Assembly: GCF_900120165.1 (NCBI RefSeq)
Contig: NZ_LT635475.1
Span: forward strand, 1,550,001 to 1,614,000
Length of the DNA stretch: 64,000 nt
Origin: Ezakiella massiliensis
GTDB lineage: Bacteria; Bacillota; Clostridia; Tissierellales; Peptoniphilaceae
Reading direction: 5' to 3'
Shown: positions 43,516 to 52,380 of the stretch, piece after piece
Layout: each line of letters begins with the position of its first letter
Position numbering within the stretch: position 1 is the stretch's first letter
Position numbers and translations under genes: made by a program
The notes under the pieces: model-generated
Database searches by the model: none
The model's input: the letters and a program-made list of their open reading frames with translations, nothing else
What the model was told of the DNA's origin: nothing

Positions 43516-46500
43516 ATGAGAAAATCAATATCACTTGTATTATCGATACTCATGGTAATAACAATACTGCCATTGAATGTCATTAATGCAGAAGGAGAGA
43601 ATTCTGTCAACATTGTTGCAGAAGGGGATGTTGCTAAAGTATATAAAGAAATTTTTAATCAGTATAGCAGATATGATAAATCATATAAAAATTTAACGGA
43701 TGAAGGAAATGCTTTAGCGAAATTAAAAGGACCTTTGATCAAAGGTGATGTAATAAAAGCTGAAGATATGAAATATTTAAAAGTTTTCAGTATCTTGGAC
43801 AAAGATGTAAATGATGAGTTGATGGCACCACTTGAATTTGCAGATAATCTAGAAGAATTTAAAGTTACACAAAATGATAAGAGTCTAAAAAGAGAGGTTT
43901 TGGATTTTTCTTTTATTAAGAACTGTAAAAATTTGAAGGTATTTTATTATCAAAATCAAGATATTAATGGAAAAACTGAAAATGTTCAAAAACAATTTGC
44001 GGAAACACTTTTTAGTCCTTTAAAATCTTTAAAAAATATAAAAGATATAAGGATAAACTCTGTTGAATTAAAAAATTTAAATTCATTTAAGGACCTGGAT
44101 TTAGAAACATTATCTCTACAAGAGAATGATATTAACGACATAATTGCAATAAATGATATAAATATTAGTGATAGGCTAGATCTTGATAACAATAATATTT
44201 CAGATATTTCCAGCCTTTCTCACTTAAATGAGCTGGTTACCCTATATCTACTAGGAAATCCAATTGAAGATATTTCAGCCTTACCTAATCTAAGAAAGTT
44301 AGAAGCTTTGCACTTAAGAGGAACAAAGGTAAAGGATATATCACCATTAAAAAACTTGTCAAATCTCCATAGACTATATATTGATAAATGTGAAGATTTA
44401 AAATCAGATTATATGAGTGTTGTAAAAGAATTATCTGGTATTAATACATTATATTTACCAAAAATTAATTTAGGTGATTTTGAATGGCTAAAGAAATTTG
44501 CTATAAGAGGAGCTGTTGATGCAAAGTATGGCGAAGATAAAGTAAGAATTTTTAATTTTGATGAATTGCAAATAGAATTAGAAGCTAACCCTGAAGAAGT
44601 TATAGATGGAAAATTTATATTTGATAATCCTATAAGGGATTGGGATAATTATGCTGTAATTTCTGCTGAAGAGATCTCCAATCCAAATGTGGAATTCAAA
44701 GATGATAAAATTGCAGTGAAATTGTCTAATGATAATTATGAATTTTCATATCCCGTTTATATAGAGAATTACGAGTACACTTTTGGTGATTATGGTCAGC
44801 CAGCAACAATCAGTGGCAATGTTAAGATTATCATTAGTGTCAAAGAGGAAACTAAAGAACCACTAACAATTATTGTGAAAAAGGGTAATGATGTATTTAC
44901 TGAAAGTCTAACTTTAGAAATTTTTGATGGTGATAATCTTGTAGAAACAGTTGAACCTAACCAAGGTATGGGAGCTGTCACAAAATATGAAGTTGGCAAG
45001 ACTTATACTGTTAAGCTAAAAGATAACGATAAATATGAACTTGTTACTGGATTTATGAAAGTTGTAGAAGCAGATGGAATGGTTGGCGCTCATTTCTTAG
45101 AAAGTGAAGACGAAGAAGCAACAGATGATAATGGTATTGTTGTAAAAATTAAAGATAAAGAAGTAGAACCAGAACAACCTAAAGATCCATTACAAGTAAT
45201 GGTAATGAAAGATAATATGCCAATACTTGAAGGCCTAACTTTAGAGTTTATGGATGGAGATAATATTGTAGATACAGTTAGTGTAGCCAATAGTCAAGCT
45301 GCTATTACAAAATATGAAGTTGGTAAGACTTATACTCTAAGACTTAAAGATAACGATAAGTATGAAGTTTTAACAAAATTCATGAAAGTTGTTGAAGAAA
45401 GTGGAATGGTATTGCCTCACTTCCTTGAAACTACAGATGAAGAACCTTCAATGGATAATCTTGGTACTCTTAAGCTTAAAGATAAAGAATCCTCTGAGCC
45501 ATCAGAACCAGAAGAACCAACAGTAGAAACTCTTGATGAGCTTACAATTAAGGTTAAAGTTGACGATGAATTTAAAGAAGGAATTCAACTAAGAGTTAAT
45601 CTTTGGGATGGATTAAATATTCCAACTATAAGTAGTCAACCAAAAACAGACTCCAATGGCGAAGTTGTTTTAAAAGAATTAAAAGCAAATGTAAAATATA
45701 GCATTACAGTTGGATCAAGGGGATACACTTTTAACCCTGATACTATTGAAGTTCTAACAGACGTGGACGGAAAGATTAAAACTGTTAATGGAAAAGCAGC
45801 TACAGAATACAAAGATGGCTTAGTGATAGAAGGTCACAGCAAGGTCACAGAACCTACAACAACAGTAAATGTTCCTATCAAGACTGTTGATAAGGAAACT
45901 GGCAAGCCAGTTGCTGGCGTTGAAATTACAGCTAATATTATCAATCCATTAAGTTCATTTAAGAACTTCACATCAGATGAAGAAGGTAATGTAAATCTTG
46001 AACTTGAAGGCACACAAGAAGGCAGAGTTTATGCTCTAACAATTTCAAAGAATGATCAATTTAATTGGGATTTTGAACCTGAATTAATCGAAGTAATAGT
46101 CCTTGAAGACTCCTATCAAATTTTGAAATCAAAGGGCAATGAAAATTCTGAAAATATTTTCAGAGTAACAAAGAATGATAGGAATCATTTAAGAAATGAC
46201 TTGAAAGAACTTATCGAAAAAGCAGAAGCTTTAATTGCAAGTGGCAAATATACTAATGAATCACTTGCAGGTTTAAAAGAAGCTGTTCAAGGCGGAAAAG
46301 CAGAATTAGCTAAGGATGAAACCATTCCTTACTATGTTGAAGGTCATATTGATAAGATCAACAAGGCTATTGAAAAATTAGTTTTGATTGATCAACCAGA
46401 ACAACCTGACCAACCTGAAGAGCCTGAAAAGCCTGTTGAACCAACTCCACAGCCTACACCAGAGCCAGAATACAATCCAGGTCATCGTTTTGAACCTAGC

Positions 46501-47211
46501 CCAGATTATCTAAGGGATTATAGTAGAAGAGATGAAAAGCCTGTTGAAAGAAAAGAAGAAGTTAAGGAAGAAAAGAAAGAAGAAGTAAAAGCAAAGCAAG
46601 AAGAAAAACAAGAAAATGCTATACAAGAAACTGTAAAGCCAATTTCAGTAATGGCTCCAAGCCTTCCTGTAACTTTAACAGATATTCCAGCAGGTGAAAG
46701 TGGAAATGCAATTAACAACATGGTTGCACGTGGAGTCCTAAAGGGCACAGGTGAAGACAAGTTTGAACCCGAAACGACTATTACAAGGGCTATGGTAACA
46801 GAAGTGTTCATGAGAATATCAACAGACCAAAATATTGATAGCACATTAGAATTTACAGACGTAAAAGCCAATGACTGGTACAACAATTCAGTAAAATGGG
46901 CAGCAAGTAAAAATATAATCAAAGGATTTGAAGACGGAAGCTTCAAACCAGGACAAAAAGTTACAGCCCAAGAATTTGCAGTAATGGTTGAAAGAATGTT
47001 CACAGAATACAATATCAACCTGCCATTTATAAAGATAATTGATACAAGTAAATACCAAAACTTGCAAGACTGGAGCAAGGAAGCAGTAATTAAAATCCTA
47101 TCACAAGGCTTGATCAGCGAAAGTGATGAACCAATCGAAAACCGTGAAATCACAAGAGCAGAACTTGCAAAAGCACTTGATATGATTATAAAATTTATTG
47201 AAGCAAATTAA
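43516..47211 (+). CDS. SLH-anchored surface protein with leucine-rich repeats and beta-sandwich repeats
   Basis: Exported protein of 1231 residues. Order: signal peptide (1-25); helical N-terminal domain; leucine-rich repeats of about 22 residues (about 190-300, NNNISDISSLSHLNELVTLYL type); two nearly identical 105-residue beta repeats (about 447-545 and 558-655, each with AxTKYEVGKTYT and KDNDKYE); two Cna-B-like domains (about 674-880); a helical FIVAR-like segment (890-960); a Pro/Glu linker and a Lys/Glu stretch; three SLH motifs (about 1050-1231, with GFEDGSFKPGQKVT). Probably an adhesin held on wall polymer. TAAGGAGG precedes the ATG. Confidence 0.9.
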   Translation: MRKSISLVLSILMVITILPLNVINAEGENSVNIVAEGDVAKVYKEIFNQYSRYDKSYKNLTDEGNALAKLKGPLIKGDVIKAEDMKYLKVFSILDKDVNDELMAPLEFADNLEEFKVTQNDKSLKREVLDFSFIKNCKNLKVFYYQNQDINGKTENVQKQFAETLFSPLKSLKNIKDIRINSVELKNLNSFKDLDLETLSLQENDINDIIAINDINISDRLDLDNNNISDISSLSHLNELVTLYLLGNPIEDISALPNLRKLEALHLRGTKVKDISPLKNLSNLHRLYIDKCEDLKSDYMSVVKELSGINTLYLPKINLGDFEWLKKFAIRGAVDAKYGEDKVRIFNFDELQIELEANPEEVIDGKFIFDNPIRDWDNYAVISAEEISNPNVEFKDDKIAVKLSNDNYEFSYPVYIENYEYTFGDYGQPATISGNVKIIISVKEETKEPLTIIVKKGNDVFTESLTLEIFDGDNLVETVEPNQGMGAVTKYEVGKTYTVKLKDNDKYELVTGFMKVVEADGMVGAHFLESEDEEATDDNGIVVKIKDKEVEPEQPKDPLQVMVMKDNMPILEGLTLEFMDGDNIVDTVSVANSQAAITKYEVGKTYTLRLKDNDKYEVLTKFMKVVEESGMVLPHFLETTDEEPSMDNLGTLKLKDKESSEPSEPEEPTVETLDELTIKVKVDDEFKEGIQLRVNLWDGLNIPTISSQPKTDSNGEVVLKELKANVKYSITVGSRGYTFNPDTIEVLTDVDGKIKTVNGKAATEYKDGLVIEGHSKVTEPTTTVNVPIKTVDKETGKPVAGVEITANIINPLSSFKNFTSDEEGNVNLELEGTQEGRVYALTISKNDQFNWDFEPELIEVIVLEDSYQILKSKGNENSENIFRVTKNDRNHLRNDLKELIEKAEALIASGKYTNESLAGLKEAVQGGKAELAKDETIPYYVEGHIDKINKAIEKLVLIDQPEQPDQPEEPEKPVEPTPQPTPEPEYNPGHRFEPSPDYLRDYSRRDEKPVERKEEVKEEKKEEVKAKQEEKQENAIQETVKPISVMAPSLPVTLTDIPAGESGNAINNMVARGVLKGTGEDKFEPETTITRAMVTEVFMRISTDQNIDSTLEFTDVKANDWYNNSVKWAASKNIIKGFEDGSFKPGQKVTAQEFAVMVERMFTEYNINLPFIKIIDTSKYQNLQDWSKEAVIKILSQGLISESDEPIENREITRAELAKALDMIIKFIEAN

Positions 47212-47229
47212 TTTTTCTTCAAAAAGAAA

Positions 47230-47258
47230 AATTGTGGTGGAAACATCACAATTTTTTT
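47230..47258 (+). terminator. Terminator after the LRR-SLH gene
   Basis: AATTGTGGTG (47230-47239) pairs with CATCACAATT (47244-47253) with one G-U around a GAAA loop, followed by T5. Confidence 0.88.
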
Positions 47259-47268
47259 GTGAAAAAAT

Positions 47269-47297
47269 TTGACAAAAAGAGCCCTGTGTTGTATTAT
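47269..47297 (+). promoter_or_regulatory. Promoter of the TPP riboswitch-thiT unit
   Basis: TTGACA (47269-47274), 17-bp spacer, TATTAT (47292-47297). Transcription should start right at the riboswitch. Confidence 0.85.
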
Positions 47298-47302
47298 ATA
47301 TT

Positions 47303-47378
47303 TGCACTAGGGGTGCCCGATTGGGCTGAGATTAAACCCTAAACCTGATCCAGGTAATGCTGGCGGAGGGAAGTTGTA
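47303..47378 (+). promoter_or_regulatory. Thiamine pyrophosphate (TPP) riboswitch
   Basis: Contains all conserved TPP aptamer blocks in order: GGGGTGCCC (47310-47318), GGGCTGAGAT, ACCCT, AACCTGATCCAGGTAATGCTGG and CGGAGGGAAG. Downstream, TACCTC (47388-47393) pairs with GAGGTA (47410-47415), which contains most of the ribosome site AAGGAGG and is followed by a T7 run. That hairpin can act either as a terminator or as a ribosome-site sequester when TPP is bound. Confidence 0.97.
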
Positions 47379-47422
47379 TTTTTATTGTACCTCTTAAGCA
47401 TGTGTGAAGGAGGTATTTTTTT

Positions 47423-47968
47423 ATGAATAGAAGTTGGAACACAAGAACACTAGTTGAAGCAGGTTTGTGCTTGGCACTTGCCTTTGTACTTGGCAGGATT
47501 AAGTTATTTTCAATGCCACAAGGCGGCAGCGTTACAGCTGGACAAATGATTCCTTTAATTTTCTTTGCTATACGTCATGGAGCAGGCAAGGGAATTATCG
47601 TGGGTATTGCTTACGGGCTTTTGGATATGGCCATTGGCGGAAGCATTTATCATCCAGTTCAAGCTATCCTAGACTACCCAGCAGCCTTTGGATTCTTAGG
47701 TCTAGCAGGATTATTTTCCAAGAAATTTTTTGAAGAAAACGATGTTATGCCTGTAGTTTATGGGACAGTTTTGGGAGTTTTTGCAAGATTTATTTGCCAC
47801 ACTCTAACAGGGGTAATTTTCTTTGGCTCTTATGCACCAGAAGGACAAAATGTTTGGGCATACTCAGCCGGTTACAATGGGACATTTTTAGCTGTTGAAC
47901 TAGCCATCACAATCGTTTTAATTTTCTTACTCAGAAATGTTTTAACCAAAGATTTAAAAAATATGTAG
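47423..47968 (+). CDS. thiT: Thiamine ECF transporter S component
   Basis: Membrane thiamine-binding subunit of an ECF importer, using a shared EcfA/EcfT module not in this window. Its 181 residues form about six helices. ThiT features are clear: MPQGGSVTAGQMIPLI, the YGLLDMAIGGSIYHPVQAILDYPAAF loop that forms much of the thiamine site, and YSAGYNGTF near the end. It is controlled by the TPP riboswitch directly upstream and is monocistronic. Confidence 0.96.
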   Translation: MNRSWNTRTLVEAGLCLALAFVLGRIKLFSMPQGGSVTAGQMIPLIFFAIRHGAGKGIIVGIAYGLLDMAIGGSIYHPVQAILDYPAAFGFLGLAGLFSKKFFEENDVMPVVYGTVLGVFARFICHTLTGVIFFGSYAPEGQNVWAYSAGYNGTFLAVELAITIVLIFLLRNVLTKDLKNM

Positions 47969-48003
47969 GCTGACACCAGTCAAATAGTCATAATTCATTA
48001 GAA

Positions 48004-48034
48004 ATCTCGCCTGAATTGGCGGGATTTTTTATTT
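48004..48034 (+). terminator. Terminator after thiT
   Basis: ATCTCGCC (48004-48011) pairs with GGCGGGAT (48018-48025), one G-U, then TTTTTATTTT. Confidence 0.87.
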
Positions 48035-48051
48035 TCAAATAAAAATCAAAT

Positions 48052-48104
48052 CTATTGTTCCGCAAATGGCAAAACATTATTCCGATAGCCTTGCTATTGT
48101 TCCG
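48052..48104 (+). repeat. Direct repeat CTATTGTTCCG upstream of the Fic gene
   Basis: Two exact 11-base copies at 48052-48062 and 48094-48104, 42 bases apart, with a third TTCCG between. Function unknown; they may be part of the regulatory region of the Fic gene. Confidence 0.6.
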
Positions 48105-48124
48105 GTAAAAATAATAGAAAAATT

Positions 48125-48225
48125 ATCTCGCCATTTTTATTTTATCTACGCCAAATATTTAAAAATGGCGAGATTAATCTCGCCAGTCTTGAATTATCTA
48201 CGCCATTTATGGTATAATGGCGAGA
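48125..48225. promoter_or_regulatory. Palindrome cluster and promoter of the Fic gene
   Basis: The motif TGGCGAGAT recurs in both orientations. ATCTCGCCATTTTT (48125-48138) is inverted at 48161-48174. A perfect 20-bp palindrome lies at 48166-48185 (TGGCGAGATT mirrored). GCCATT (48202-48207) and AATGGC (48216-48221) bracket the -10 box. The promoter is TTGAAT (48189-48194), 18-bp spacer, TATAAT (48213-48218). Operators overlapping the promoter suggest repression, possibly by the Fic protein's own C-terminal winged helix. Confidence 0.78.
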
Positions 48226-48237
48226 AAGGAGGAATAC

Positions 48238-49281
48238 ATGAGGGAATTTTCTTATAAAAAGTTAATGGATTTAAATTTATCTACGAACATCTATCAGCTG
48301 ATAGCAGGTATATATGAATTTAAAGGTAAGCAAGAATTATATGTAGTTAATTTTTCTGATATCCTAGAAAAAATGGTTGAAGTCGCAAAGATTCAATCCA
48401 CTAAGTCTTCTAATGCCATAGAAGGTATTTCTACCAATGACACAAGGCTTGAAGAGCTGATGAACAAAAAAAGTCAGCCAAGAAATAGGAATGAAGAAGA
48501 AATATATGGCTATAGACAAGTTTTAGATCTAATTCATGATAATTATGAAAATATAGATTTTACAAGAAACAATATTTTAACCTTGCACAATAAGCTCTAT
48601 TCTTATTCCGGAGAAAGCCACAAGGGGAAATTTAAGACTATGGATAACAGCATAGTTGAGACAAATGCCTTTGGTGAGAAAAAAGTTAGATTTCAACCTG
48701 TGTCTGCTTTTGAAACAGAGAAATATATAGATGCAATGATTGAAGCGTATAATGAGGCGGTTGAAATGCAAGTACCTCCTTTATTGTTAATTCCAACTGT
48801 AATCCATGACTTCCTATGTATTCATCCATTCTCAGATGGCAATGGAAGAATGTCCAGACTTCTTACATTATTGCTTTTATATCAACATGGATTTTTTGTA
48901 GGCAAATATATATCCTTGGAAATGATTATCGAGGAAAGTAAGGATATCTATTATGATGAATTACAGGCTTCGAGTAAGGGTTGGCATGAGGGAACAAATG
49001 ATGAAATCCCTTTTATTAGATATATGCTTTTGGTTATTTATAAGGCCTATAGCGAGTGCGATCAAAGATTTAAGCTTATTGGAGAAAGAACATTGACATC
49101 TGCAGAAAGGGTTATGAAGGTCTTTGAAAACTCTTTAGAGCCCCTATCAAAATCAGATATAGTAATTTTATGTCCAGATATTTCGCAAAGAACAATTGAA
49201 AGAGCACTCAAAGAATTAAAAGATAAAGGATTAATCCAACAGATAGGAGATGGTAGGGCAACTAAATATAAGAAGCGGTGA
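48238..49281 (+). CDS. Fic-domain protein with C-terminal winged-helix domain
   Basis: Fic enzymes transfer AMP (or another nucleotide part) to protein hydroxyls. The catalytic motif HPFSDGNGR starts at His196. An inhibitory-helix motif of the (S/T)xxxEG type is present near the N-terminus (Ser58 to Glu62-Gly63, SNAIEG), so the enzyme should be self-inhibited. The last 65 residues look like a winged helix (LSKSDIVILCPDISQRTIER, LKDKGLIQQIGDGRATKYKK). It has 347 residues from ATG 48238, which follows AAAGGAGG. It stands alone, with palindromes upstream and a terminator downstream. The target is unknown. Confidence 0.9.
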   Translation: MREFSYKKLMDLNLSTNIYQLIAGIYEFKGKQELYVVNFSDILEKMVEVAKIQSTKSSNAIEGISTNDTRLEELMNKKSQPRNRNEEEIYGYRQVLDLIHDNYENIDFTRNNILTLHNKLYSYSGESHKGKFKTMDNSIVETNAFGEKKVRFQPVSAFETEKYIDAMIEAYNEAVEMQVPPLLLIPTVIHDFLCIHPFSDGNGRMSRLLTLLLLYQHGFFVGKYISLEMIIEESKDIYYDELQASSKGWHEGTNDEIPFIRYMLLVIYKAYSECDQRFKLIGERTLTSAERVMKVFENSLEPLSKSDIVILCPDISQRTIERALKELKDKGLIQQIGDGRATKYKKR

Positions 49282-49350
49282 TTAGATTGAGCTTAGTTTC
49301 CGCAACTTATATTTTTATATTTAAGTTACATTTAAATATGATTTAAATTT

Positions 49351-49382
49351 TTAAAATGTACCCAAAAGGGTATGTTTTTTTA
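49351..49382 (+). terminator. Terminator after the Fic gene
   Basis: AAATGTACCC pairs with GGGTATGTTT (two G-U pairs) around an AAAA loop, then T-rich sequence. Confidence 0.7.
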
Positions 49383-49441
49383 TTGTTTTATTATATACTC
49401 TATATATAGAAAGCGATTAGTTCGAACTTAGGAGTGGTATT

Positions 49442-50089
49442 TTGAAAAAGAAAAAGCTTTACGGAAATATAAATATTATTGCAAAGACCGATAGGCTGAT
49501 AGATTTATTTTACGATTATATTTTGTCTGAGGCCAAAGGCTATGAGGCTGATATTCCAGAAGACTTTGATATATTTTTGTACTCAAGAGACCTGATTACT
49601 GAGGATGAGATAAAGAAATTCTTTGCTTCTTACAAGGACAAGAAGAATTTACTAGTAATAAGCCTGGATTATGAACCCAGATTAAATCTGCTTTGCAAGT
49701 ATTACAAGACCACAAAATACCTCTGGCTTTCAAAGCTCAAGGGCAATTTATTTGCTGGAATTAAGAACACTTTGGAGGAAGTGTCTGATGATAGGAATGA
49801 GCCTTTGGTTAAGATTAACAAGGCCGAATACAAAATTATTATCAGATATATACGCGGAGAGAGCTTGGAGAAAATAGCCGAGGACCTTGGTTATTCCAAG
49901 CATACTATTAAAAAATATATGGCAAAAATTTATGAAAAAATTGGTGTAAGCAATAATCGTCAGCTTATTCAATTCGCCATAAACCTTGGCCTTGTTGACT
50001 ATATGTTTTACGAGGACGGTTGCAGCAATCAAATGCTATGTGACGCCTGCCATATAAAAAGGTGTCCAAAAAATGAGGAGGATCTATGA
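49442..50089 (+). CDS. LuxR-type HTH regulator with C-terminal cysteine cluster
   Basis: Protein of 215 residues starting at TTG with GGAGTGG upstream. Residues 1-115 form an alpha/beta domain without the phospho-acceptor pattern of a response regulator that I can recognise. Residues about 120-185 are a LuxR-type helix-turn-helix (EKIAEDLGYSKHTIKKYMAKIYEKIGVSNNRQ). The last 25 residues carry four cysteines spaced C-x5-C-x2-C-x4-C, which could bind a metal or Fe-S cluster, or act as a thiol switch. Its stop overlaps the start of the ABC ATPase gene by four bases, so it probably controls that transporter. Confidence 0.85.
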   Translation: MKKKKLYGNINIIAKTDRLIDLFYDYILSEAKGYEADIPEDFDIFLYSRDLITEDEIKKFFASYKDKKNLLVISLDYEPRLNLLCKYYKTTKYLWLSKLKGNLFAGIKNTLEEVSDDRNEPLVKINKAEYKIIIRYIRGESLEKIAEDLGYSKHTIKKYMAKIYEKIGVSNNRQLIQFAINLGLVDYMFYEDGCSNQMLCDACHIKRCPKNEEDL

Positions 50090-50766
50090 AATTAATCGTT
50101 AAAAATTTAAAAAAATCCTTTGGAGATAAGGAAGTACTTAAAGATATTGATTACACTTTTGACAAGGGCTTTATATACAGTGTAATCGGCAGGAACGGGA
50201 CGGGCAAGACAACTCTCTTTAACTGCATTAGTTTTCAAGAAAAAATTGATGGTGGGGAAATTTTGGTGGATGCCAGTGGAAGTCTTCGTCCGATTTCTCA
50301 TGACGATGTATACCTGGTTTCGGCCGCTCCAGTCTTGCCAGAATTTTTAACTGGCTATGAATTTATCAGGGCTTTTGTGGATTTTAATAAGGTAAAAGAT
50401 TTTGATATAGACGAATTGTTTGGGCGTTTTAACTTTGATCAGGCGGACAAACACAGATTAATCAAAGAATATTCTTTTGGTATGAAAAACAAGATCCAAA
50501 TGATGTGTGCCTTTATCAAAAAGCCGCTTATTATCTTACTTGACGAACCGCTTAGCTCTCTTGATATCATCGTTAGCCACGATATAAAAGAGATGATGAT
50601 AGCTATGAAGAGCGACCATATTATTATAATGTCAACTCATATAGTCCAGCTGGCTACTGATGTTAGCGACGAAGTTGCGATTTTAAAAGACGGTATACTA
50701 AACAAGTGCAGGAATGATTTCAATTCGCCGATTGAATTTGAAAAGTACTTAATGGAAGTGATCTAA
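50086..50766 (+). CDS. ABC transporter ATP-binding protein
   Basis: Single ATPase domain of 226 residues of the exporter/drug-resistance type. Walker A is GRNGTGKTT, Walker B LIILLDEPLSSLD. The signature is atypical (KEYSFGMKNKIQMMCAF instead of LSGGxxQR), as often seen in bacitracin/antimicrobial-peptide-type ABC-2 systems. GAGGATCT precedes the ATG. It is translationally coupled to the regulator before it and the permease after it. Confidence 0.92.
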   Translation: MKLIVKNLKKSFGDKEVLKDIDYTFDKGFIYSVIGRNGTGKTTLFNCISFQEKIDGGEILVDASGSLRPISHDDVYLVSAAPVLPEFLTGYEFIRAFVDFNKVKDFDIDELFGRFNFDQADKHRLIKEYSFGMKNKIQMMCAFIKKPLIILLDEPLSSLDIIVSHDIKEMMIAMKSDHIIIMSTHIVQLATDVSDEVAILKDGILNKCRNDFNSPIEFEKYLMEVI

Positions 50767-52334
50767 TGGCTATAAAATTTTCAAAATTAATGTCCATTAT
50801 AAATTTCAATGCTTTTTTGTATATACTTTCTAGGATTCCTGGCCTCAAGCATCTAGGCTTTAAGAAGTTAATTGCCAAGGAAAATTTAAAGTCAAAGCTA
50901 AGTTTCCTGGGAGCGTTAATTCATTTTGCCTTTTCCTTATTTTTAAGGATGATAATGCCTTATTATGTAATCGTAGTTGGGATAAATAAATTCTTAGGAG
51001 TTGACGACATAAGCTTTATGTATGACCTGAGGGTCCTTGTTTATCTGATAATCTTTTGTCTGACCCAGGCTTTTGCCAATCCATCCTTTTTGTCTGACGC
51101 GAAAAACGCCTATATGTTTATGGGAATAATGGGGGTAGATCCAAGGATTTTTTATCGGCAAAAGATTAGGGAAGGCATCATAATGGAAAACCTGGTCCAC
51201 CTTATAATCTCTTATTTGATTTTTAAAAATTACCTGGTCGCCATTAGCATTTTTATATTTATGACGGCCTGCTCTTATATTTCAAATCTAATAAATATAT
51301 CCTATCTTTTAAAGCACGATAAATTGATAAAAAAGCTGATAAGGACGATTTATAAGCTTGGACTTTATGTTATAGCCTTCTTGCTGGTATATTTTAAACT
51401 GGAAATTAAGCTGACCAATAATTTTTATTACATTTTGTCTCTTGCATCTTTAATAATTTCACTTGTAGGGATAATTTACTTTTACAAATTTAAATCCTAC
51501 AACCAAATAAAAACCCTGATAGGCTCGTCCAATATTTTTTCGGTTGGCTTTGTAATCACCAATAGTATGAGTGAAGACTACAGAGAGCTCGCTGGCATAA
51601 GTCCAGAGGATAATATTAAATTTTTAGAGGAAAATGAGGACTTGCCTTCACAAGCTTACATTGAAAAGGCCTTTGAGACAAGATTTAAAGATATTTTAAA
51701 GAAACAGTTTTTCTCCAAGACCAATGGAATGATTTTTACAGCCCTGCTTTATATTGTACTCTTTAAACTGGGTATATCTGCTGGCAACAAGGGCTTTGCG
51801 GGCCTGCAAACTTTTGGCATTGTAATGGTCCTGTCTTCTGCAATGGCAGGGACCTATTTGCAGATGTGTTTTAGAAACATTGACATGCCGCTTATGTACC
51901 ACAATCTTTATGATAGCGAGGCCATAAAAAAATCCATCTCAAGACGGTTAAGATATATTGCCAAGATGGTTTTACCAAATTTCTTGCTGGCCATAGTCTT
52001 TGTTGGCTTGATCGGACTGGTAAATAAGGTTGATTTTGATTTCAAACAAATCCCCCTAACACTCGGAGTCTATGCGATGATTCTGTTAACTAGGGAGCTT
52101 ATGGAGATAATTATTTATTATGTACTCTGCCCATATAGCTCGGATCTGTCAAATAAAAGCCCTGTTTACAAGGCAATTCAAGGTATTATGATGACAATAA
52201 TTGGTATATCCTTTATGTCTTCAATGAATATGGCCAAGGTTATTTATCCAGTTGGGGTAATTTTTATTCTAACCCTCTTAACATTTATAGTTTTAAGGAA
52301 AAAATTCCATAAGACTTTTAGGATTAGATACTAG
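50766..52334 (+). CDS. ABC exporter membrane subunit, large
   Basis: Membrane protein of 522 residues with about twelve predicted helices and a cytoplasmic stretch around residues 270-320. I do not recognise a specific family; size and partner ATPase suggest an ABC-2-type exporter of a peptide, lipid or drug. The ATG overlaps the ATPase stop (TAATG). The 3' end is unusual: the last bases plus the terminator recur twice downstream as part of direct repeats. Confidence 0.85.
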   Translation: MAIKFSKLMSIINFNAFLYILSRIPGLKHLGFKKLIAKENLKSKLSFLGALIHFAFSLFLRMIMPYYVIVVGINKFLGVDDISFMYDLRVLVYLIIFCLTQAFANPSFLSDAKNAYMFMGIMGVDPRIFYRQKIREGIIMENLVHLIISYLIFKNYLVAISIFIFMTACSYISNLINISYLLKHDKLIKKLIRTIYKLGLYVIAFLLVYFKLEIKLTNNFYYILSLASLIISLVGIIYFYKFKSYNQIKTLIGSSNIFSVGFVITNSMSEDYRELAGISPEDNIKFLEENEDLPSQAYIEKAFETRFKDILKKQFFSKTNGMIFTALLYIVLFKLGISAGNKGFAGLQTFGIVMVLSSAMAGTYLQMCFRNIDMPLMYHNLYDSEAIKKSISRRLRYIAKMVLPNFLLAIVFVGLIGLVNKVDFDFKQIPLTLGVYAMILLTRELMEIIIYYVLCPYSSDLSNKSPVYKAIQGIMMTIIGISFMSSMNMAKVIYPVGVIFILTLLTFIVLRKKFHKTFRIRY

Positions 52335-52360
52335 CTCGATTTTAATCGGGCTTTTTTCTT
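52283..52360 (+). repeat. Direct repeat copy A (3' end of ABC permease gene and terminator)
   Basis: Positions 52311-52360 are identical over 50 bp to copy C (53876-53925). From 52283 the sequence also matches copy B (53016-53082). Copy A is the functional one, because it holds the last codons of the permease gene. Confidence 0.9.
52333..52358 (+). terminator. Terminator of the LuxR-ABC operon
   Basis: AGCTCGATT (52333-52341) pairs with AATCGGGCT (52344-52352), one G-U, then T6. The hairpin lies inside repeat copy A. Confidence 0.87.
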
Positions 52361-52380
52361 TGAAAACAAAAATCTTCTGA

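Noticed and set aside
48238..49281. Fic gene as the toxin of a two-gene toxin-antitoxin pair
   Set aside because: The protein carries its own inhibitory motif and no small antitoxin gene lies next to it.
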